DNA of 21,000 nt. Origin: JAAYAY01 sp964429355. GTDB lineage: Bacteria > Planctomycetota > Planctomycetia > Pirellulales > Thermoguttaceae. Below, piece by piece: positions 17,901 to 21,000 of the stretch (positions are counted from its first letter, which is position 1; each line of letters starts with the position of its first letter). Below the pieces are notes generated by a model. It was not told the DNA's origin. It worked only from the letters and a program-made list of their open reading frames with translations, and did no database searches. The stretch spans positions 1 through 21,000 of the forward strand of contig CAYSCH010000137.1 in the NCBI GenBank assembly GCA_964429355.1, in the 5' to 3' direction. The translations under genes were made by a program, and so were the position numbers.

Positions 17901-18621
17901 CCTGGAGAAACCAGTTGCGTCCGCCGTTGCTGGTGTGCCAGATCGTGCCGCGATCGCCGACGGCCCAGCCAAACTCGGCATCGGCAAAACAAACATCGTT
18001 GAGCCTCGCATCCTCGTGCAGGATGGCTGAGACCTCGAGGCTGCCGGCGCGGCCGGTCATTTGTGCCGGCAACTGGGTCGGTTCAGGGTTGGCGGATGCC
18101 GCAAGCGGCGCGGCGGTCTCCACCTGTTGAAATCGGTTCAGATCGGGCTGGGTTCCGTCTCCCGGAGGTGAGCTGGTAAACGGTCTGGCCGCGTTTGTGT
18201 TTCCAGCGAAATCCGCCGCGGGCAAGGCCCGATTGGAAGGCTGAACCGAAGGCCCCTGGGGTCCTGCAACCGGCGAAGGAGTTGTCGCAGGCCAAGCCGC
18301 GGGCACAACTGAGCCGACAGCCGCGGGCGGTTGCCCATAGACCGGCTGGGGATAGGCCGGCAGGTTTTCGCCGCGCATGCCTGTGGCTCCAGAATTCTCA
18401 CTTCGCGGGACCGTGGCCTGGTGGTTTACCTTCACTTTCCCCTGGGAGGAGAGCAGGGCCGCGGCCAGCGTGCCCGTGCGCGCCGGGACCCGACTGTTGG
18501 CGGCAGACTGTGCCCTCACCCATGACGCCGCCAACAGGATCAGTGTGACACCCAGAGCCACGAAAATCGTGGATTGACGGCCCTTATGCCGTTGGTCGTT
18601 GGATCGTCCGAGAACCGCCAT
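14953..18621 (-). CDS. Giant exported protein: Ycf48-like propeller, PIG-L-like domain, helical repeats, CBM9-like domain
   Basis: The 1222-residue product begins with a signal peptide or anchor (hydrophobic 17-35, possible cleavage after VRA at 37), then a Pro/Ala-rich low-complexity linker (about 38-185). A Ycf48/BNR-type propeller follows, with six Asp-box repeats from about residue 228 to 503 (for example HTSNGGRNW, MTDDGGRTW, ATEDGGQTW) and repeated GWAVG strands. Residues about 515-690 align with PIG-L/LmbE deacetylases but without the normal zinc ligands. A TPR-like stretch lies near 815-860, and the C-terminus (about 1009-1222) is a CBM9/DOMON-like domain (HLDGRLDDAVWERA, DRVELFLDIDRDF). 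The start is ATG 18621, because GGAGG at 18634-18630 lies 8 bases upstream; ATG 18636 would place that site inside the gene. It is probably a cell-surface or periplasmic scaffold; its biochemical role is unknown. It stands alone, convergent with wbpA. Confidence 0.88.
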   Translation of the reverse strand: MAVLGRSNDQRHKGRQSTIFVALGVTLILLAASWVRAQSAANSRVPARTGTLAAALLSSQGKVKVNHQATVPRSENSGATGMRGENLPAYPQPVYGQPPAAVGSVVPAAWPATTPSPVAGPQGPSVQPSNRALPAADFAGNTNAARPFTSSPPGDGTQPDLNRFQQVETAAPLAASANPEPTQLPAQMTGRAGSLEVSAILHEDARLNDVCFADAEFGWAVGDRGTIWHTSNGGRNWFLQASEVECPLYSVHFVDRQNGWAVGGYAHPFTHTGTGVVLMTDDGGRTWKSKEQPLLPILKKVRFFDPAHGWAVGCSSAASPSGLFHTESGGRSWNPVPGSKQAGWTGGDFLDLQTGALASQDGLAAEVRSGRITASQTARFGLRGPRAIQLVPPSYGWLVGEGGLAMLTRDLGHTWQTPPAPVPVEAAGQFDFFALSVRNTKVWVAGSPGTRVFYTPDAGLSWQVLRTGQNAPLRGIHFADDVHGWAVGDFGTILATEDGGQTWRRQRAGGSRAALMAIFAGGHELPLELIAKLSGNEGYLSVAEILGRSDPEQSSEKDVACRDRVHEAVVSLGGCGVDQAWRFPLKPEMLKLKGEAVIEEWNRANDGLGAKYLEAHLVRQIRTYRPEVIVTCGSSPTGGDALSDLISYAVADAVRAAAEPTSHTDQITQCGLEPWKVTRVFSAMPAGLTGTTSVSTAQLAARLGRSLADAASGPRGLIDTEMRPPIETLGFSLLVDERSGHGGEEDFFTGIMLPPGGDARRQLSDPPPANLEQIRQMAEQRRHTQAIVRQAGADSPTGMNLLAQSEELTRGLDDDMAASVLHHMAQTYFTAGQWPMAQSMFERLANRYPTHPLARSALRWLVQYYVSDEAAWRVQGTQRLTAQKIETRAVDPKKFAEGVAAATWEADQDGPFAIHQASAPSIDAAQLESRQQLATTIGKTIERVLPDLYAEPSVRFPLAVADRKRGYPTQAERYLMVLQRSTTQDDWWACAQGERWMNQPTGVPPKQVVNCVIAPTKPHLDGRLDDAVWERAKALRLTNNSPDAPRQEPSGRPLSTDEEASGPTGTDEPPVATAMLAYDDGFLYLAVRCPCVRGADYSGVRGIRPRDPDLSTRDRVELFLDIDRDFATYYQLTVDCRGYVSESCWGDATWNPTWFVASDEDKQCWTAEAAIPMDQLTGSYPTAHSVWALGLRRIIPGVGLEGWSTTSGEQIRPEEFGYLIFD

Positions 18622-19082
18622 GATCAAGGCCTCCATGCCTTACCGCATCATTTCCACAGCCTGAGGGCCTTGTCAGCAGTGAGCCTATGGGGCCGGGTGT
18701 CTGACGCCGACGACAAACATCCACCCAGAATTGCCGCCCCCACCGACACGATTACGGGCACTCAACGCCTGGGAAATCGCCGGATTCTAGCGAAATTCAG
18801 CAAGACCGACCAGAGAAGCTGGGAAACCCCACGCCTGAGCGAAACCAACCCCCCGGTAGAATTCCGGCCACCCGAATAATCTGGGTAAGCCAGGCCCATT
18901 GGCTGCCCTACCCGGCCCCTGGGCGAAGGCAACTCGCAGTTCTGCGCCAGCACTGCTGTCGTCGCTTTCCATCGGTTGATTTCCAGGTGACATGCCAGAA
19001 CTCTCACCACATCCCCAGCGTAGGTTGCTTGACACGTGAAACGTAGGTCCATGTCCCAATGAATCCAATGAATAGCCTTAAC

Positions 19083-19098
19083 TATTGCTATGGCAATA
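19083..19098. repeat. Inverted repeat, 6-bp arms
   Basis: TATTGC (19083-19088) and GCAATA (19093-19098) are perfect complements around a four-base centre TATG. The size and AT-rich symmetry suit a protein-binding operator. It is the first of three consecutive dyads in 90 bases. Confidence 0.5.
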
Positions 19099-19115
19099 AG
19101 TTGCATTCCTTGCCC

Positions 19116-19142
19116 TCCACTTTTCCTTGTGGCGGAAGTGGA
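19116..19142. repeat. Inverted repeat, 7-bp arms
   Basis: TCCACTT (19116-19122) and AAGTGGA (19136-19142) are perfect complements with a 13-base centre that can extend the stem by G-U pairs. Its right arm shares two bases with the next dyad, so the two could form alternative structures in RNA. Confidence 0.45.
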
Positions 19143-19172
19143 TCCAGCACGTCGCTAGCCACGTGCTGCATC
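19141..19172. repeat. Inverted repeat, 12-base arms with one mismatch
   Basis: The arms 19141-19152 and 19161-19172 are complementary at 11 of 12 positions, with a perfect CAGCACGT/ACGTGCTG core and an eight-base centre. No T-run follows on either strand, so it is not an intrinsic terminator. It could be an operator or part of a structured leader 150 bases upstream of the 58-residue gene. Confidence 0.6.
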
Positions 19173-19272
19173 AAATAAAAGACCTTGCCTCATCCGTTGC
19201 GGCCGGGATATCCTCAAGGGAGTGAAACGAATCGTAGGAACGAGACTTTGATGCTTGGGCGGGGTTGAAAGT

Positions 19273-19291
19273 CCGTCGGCTGGTCCGACGG
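19273..19291 (+). promoter_or_regulatory. Stem-loop in the leader of the 58-residue gene
   Basis: CCGTCGG (19273-19279) and CCGACGG (19285-19291) form a perfect 7-bp GC-rich stem with a five-base loop. It ends 19 bases before the AGGGAG ribosome site, so it could influence translation or mRNA stability. There is no T-run, so it is not a terminator. Confidence 0.45.
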
Positions 19292-19320
19292 GGTGACCGC
19301 TTCTGCCAAGGGAGATGATT

Positions 19321-19497
19321 GTGACGAAGTACAAAAAGTGCACGGTTCAGCACGGCGATGAGCAGCGCGAGGTGCTCCTCCCGGAAGACAAAGCCAACGT
19401 CGGTGAGAAAATTGTGATCAAGGAACCGGACCGGTCCGGCCTCTGGGAGGTTGTGGATCTGGTCAAGATCGGCGGCGGCAAGCAGACGACGGAATAG
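19321..19497 (+). CDS. Small unrecognised protein, 58 residues
   Basis: I do not recognise this family. The product is charged, has no membrane segment or signal peptide, and looks like a small beta-rich fold: TKYKKCTVQHGDEQREVLLPE, then VGEKIVIKE, GLWEVVDLVK and a Gly-Gly-Gly tail. GTG 19321 is preferred because GGAG at 19311-19314 lies 6 bases upstream. ATG 19315 touches that site and is too close to it to be used efficiently; it would add two residues. Good ribosome site, codon-like composition and a structured leader argue that the gene is real. A long inverted repeat follows 31 bases after the stop. Confidence 0.65.
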   Translation: MTKYKKCTVQHGDEQREVLLPEDKANVGEKIVIKEPDRSGLWEVVDLVKIGGGKQTTE

Positions 19498-19528
19498 GAG
19501 CAAAACACTCTCCAACAGACCCTCCCCC

Positions 19529-19623
19529 ATGGGGCTGGATGGTTCGGCTTTGGGAAACGGTGCCAGCGGCGGCAATGCCGGCAGCGCAATTTCCTGTCAC
19601 AAAGCCTGACCATCCAGCCCCAT
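19529..19623. repeat. 95-base imperfect palindrome
   Basis: The arms 19529-19552 and 19600-19623 are complementary at 22 of 24 positions: a perfect 15-bp outer part (ATGGGGCTGGATGGT) and a perfect 7-bp inner part (GGCTTTG) around a two-base mismatch. Within the 47-base centre, GGAAA/TTTCC and CGGC/GCCG can pair further. The right arm is followed by TTCTTTCC. It may be the terminator of the 58-residue gene, a structured RNA, or a REP/MITE-like mobile palindrome. Only one copy is visible in the window. Confidence 0.75.
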
Positions 19624-19687
19624 TTCTTTCCGGCGGCGATATATTGAGGCATGGGGATCATGCCACATATCTCAGGATCTCGGGGAA

Positions 19688-20674
19688 ATGTCCGGCTCAC
19701 TGAACCGCACCACCCGTGCGAGTCTTAAGCTGTGGGAACAATGGTCCATAGGCTGGCTCGTATCGGCCATCGTGAATCTCCTCGTCCTGACGGTGACCGC
19801 AATCTGGCTCCTTCCTGTCGATCTCCCCTCGGTTCCCGTCGCGTTGGTCGCACGAGTCGACACCGACGAGGGGGATCTCGAAGCGCTGGTCGACTTGGCC
19901 GACCTGGAGCCGCTTAACTTCGACAAGGTCCTGGAGCTTTCCCAGTCCGAACCGGCGGTCGCGCCCGAAGTCCAAGTAGATCTGTTTGCGATCGGCGGCA
20001 CAGCGGCCGAAGGAACGGGCGGTTCGCCGGGTGGCCCAGGGAGTGGAGGAGCGGAAGCCGGAACGGAGTACTTTGGAACGGTCGCCCAGGGAGACCGCTT
20101 CGTCTACATCCTCGACAAATCGATCAGCATGAACTGGAACCGGCACGGCCAGGCCGGCCCCAACAGCCGCTTCGGACGGGCAAGATACGAACTGCTCCGC
20201 TCTATCGACAAGCTTGCTCCCAATCAGCAGTTCTACGTCATTCTGTTCTCCTACTCCACGAACCGGATGTTCGACGACAAGTCGCCGGCCCCGGCGACGA
20301 TCCCCGCCACGCCTGAAAACAAACGGCGTCTGCGCCAGTGGCTCGAACGCGTCGAAATGGGTAGCGGCACCGACCCTCGCGACGCCCTGTACCTTGCCCT
20401 CTCGATCAGCCCGGATGCCGTCTTTCTCCTCTCCGACGGGGATTTCAACCAGCGGTTCGTGGCAGAACACCTCTTCGAAGGCAGCCCGACTCCGGAAGAG
20501 CTTGTCAAACAGTTCAATCGCTCCTACACGCCCATCCACACCATCGCCTACGAAAACCCCATCAGCAACGAGCGCATGGAGGTCCTGGCGGAGCTCTCCC
20601 GCGGCAAGTACAGGTATATTCCTCCTATGGAGTCCACCGCAGACGACTCCGTCCCGCGAAGGAGGCGCAGATAA
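19688..20674 (+). CDS. Membrane-anchored VWA-domain protein
   Basis: The 328-residue protein has one N-terminal membrane segment (about 21-43, SIGWLVSAIVNLLVLTVTAIWLL), an acidic stretch, a Gly/Ser/Pro-rich linker (about 103-125), and a von Willebrand A domain (about 132-315). The metal-ion-dependent adhesion site is complete: DKSIS with Asp143, Ser145 and Ser147, Thr228 in GSGTDPRDAL and Asp250 in LLSDGDF. Planctomycetes carry many such proteins, usually with DxSGS; here the fourth position is Ile. The C-terminus ends in a run of Arg. It probably presents a ligand-binding domain outside the membrane; the partner is unknown. ATG 19688 has AGGA 10 bases upstream. Confidence 0.85.
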   Translation: MSGSLNRTTRASLKLWEQWSIGWLVSAIVNLLVLTVTAIWLLPVDLPSVPVALVARVDTDEGDLEALVDLADLEPLNFDKVLELSQSEPAVAPEVQVDLFAIGGTAAEGTGGSPGGPGSGGAEAGTEYFGTVAQGDRFVYILDKSISMNWNRHGQAGPNSRFGRARYELLRSIDKLAPNQQFYVILFSYSTNRMFDDKSPAPATIPATPENKRRLRQWLERVEMGSGTDPRDALYLALSISPDAVFLLSDGDFNQRFVAEHLFEGSPTPEELVKQFNRSYTPIHTIAYENPISNERMEVLAELSRGKYRYIPPMESTADDSVPRRRRR

Positions 20675-21000
20675 GGCTGCGTCTTGAGGCGCCAGGCGCG
20701 CACGAACGGGTCTTTTCTGATGTTTGCGTGGCGAATGACCCCGCCGGTCAGCCGATTTGACGCGTTTGCCGGCCTCCCGCCTTCTGGCGCGGTTGGATGA
20801 AATTACAGTACATGCTGGACGGCTACCTCGCCGCCAAACGAAATAATGTGGGTTGACCTAAGGTCCCGACGCATCCCCGGGCGATTGCTCCGCCGGAACG
20901 ATTGCAGTACGATGCTCGTGCCGGGACAACTCCTTGCGCGCGAGTAACTGCGATGGCGATCAGCACCTTCAGGAGGATCTTCAATTTCCTCCTTCTCCCC
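20675..21000. other. Right-end region without a clear gene
   Basis: No convincing complete gene is present. A 19-codon frame at 20797-20856 (starts MKLQYMLDGY) has no clear ribosome site. From ATG 20953 a frame starting MAISTFRRIFNFLLLP runs off the window edge; it could be the start of an exported or membrane protein but also has no good ribosome site. CGCAG/CTGCG at 20666-20681 forms a weak stem at the VWA stop, with no T-run. Confidence 0.4.

Larger units (their letters stand above)
18622..19320. other. Long intergenic region with several dyads
   Basis: This 700-base gap separates the divergent giant exported protein and the 58-residue gene. Its left part presumably carries the minus-strand promoter: TAGAAT on the minus strand at 18789-18784 is a fair -10 box, but the -35 position is poor. 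The right part (19056-19291) is richer in A+T and holds a tandem 9-base repeat (CCAATGAAT at 19056-19064 and 19065-19073) and four inverted repeats, annotated separately. A perfect TTGACA at 19029-19034 has no good -10 partner. I see no protein-like frame on either strand. Confidence 0.5.

Noticed and set aside
19029..19034. Perfect TTGACA
   Set aside because: No acceptable -10 box at 16-18 bases; the same holds for TTGACA at 1441-1446.
1..21000. tRNA, rRNA, CRISPR array, insertion sequence, phage genes
   Set aside because: I looked for repeat-spacer patterns, transposase or integrase motifs and tRNA-like cloverleafs and saw none that I could support by eye.

Overview
The window is GC-rich bacterial DNA with dense protein-coding genes, clear Shine-Dalgarno sites and no RNA genes, CRISPR arrays or insertion sequences that I can see. 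The gene mix points to a member of the Planctomycetota, probably near the Pirellulales. The mix includes secreted clan GH-A glycoside hydrolases (one with a DUF5060-like front domain), a giant exported protein joining a Ycf48-like propeller, a PIG-L-like domain and a CBM9-like domain, a membrane-anchored VWA protein with a Gly/Pro linker, and a bacterial topoisomerase VI A-like Toprim protein. This placement is inference from family content, not a phylogenetic result.

Layout. (1) Positions 1-444 hold no convincing gene. (2) 445-1308 encodes a short protein that matches the Toprim half of topoisomerase VI subunit A / Spo11 and lacks the half that carries the catalytic tyrosine. (3) 1721-10526 is a rightward cluster: a GH26-like enzyme, an unrecognised protein with less GC-biased codons, a DUF5060-type glycoside hydrolase, a large GH39-like hydrolase with an EF-hand-like loop, and a K+ channel with tandem RCK domains. 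From 2878 on, the genes are separated by 13 bases or overlap, so they look co-transcribed and partly translationally coupled. (4) 10777-12000 is an AlaC-type aminotransferase. (5) 12387-14836 is carA followed 5 bases later by a WbpA-type UDP-N-acetylhexosamine 6-dehydrogenase. (6) 14953-18621, on the minus strand, is the giant exported multidomain protein; it converges on (5). (7) 18622-19320 is a long intergenic region with several dyads. (8) 19321-19497 is a 58-residue protein, followed by a 95-base inverted repeat and then a VWA protein (19688-20674). (9) The last 326 bases hold no clear gene.

Function. The middle cluster looks like secreted polysaccharide degradation, probably mannan or a related plant or algal polymer, with a potassium channel whose link to it is unexplained. 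carA and the sugar-nucleotide dehydrogenase are housekeeping and cell-surface functions. The most unusual items are the Toprim-only TopoVIA/Spo11-like protein, the predicted dead deacetylase domain inside the giant exported protein, a terminator that faces backwards upstream of carA, and the structured DNA around the 58-residue gene.
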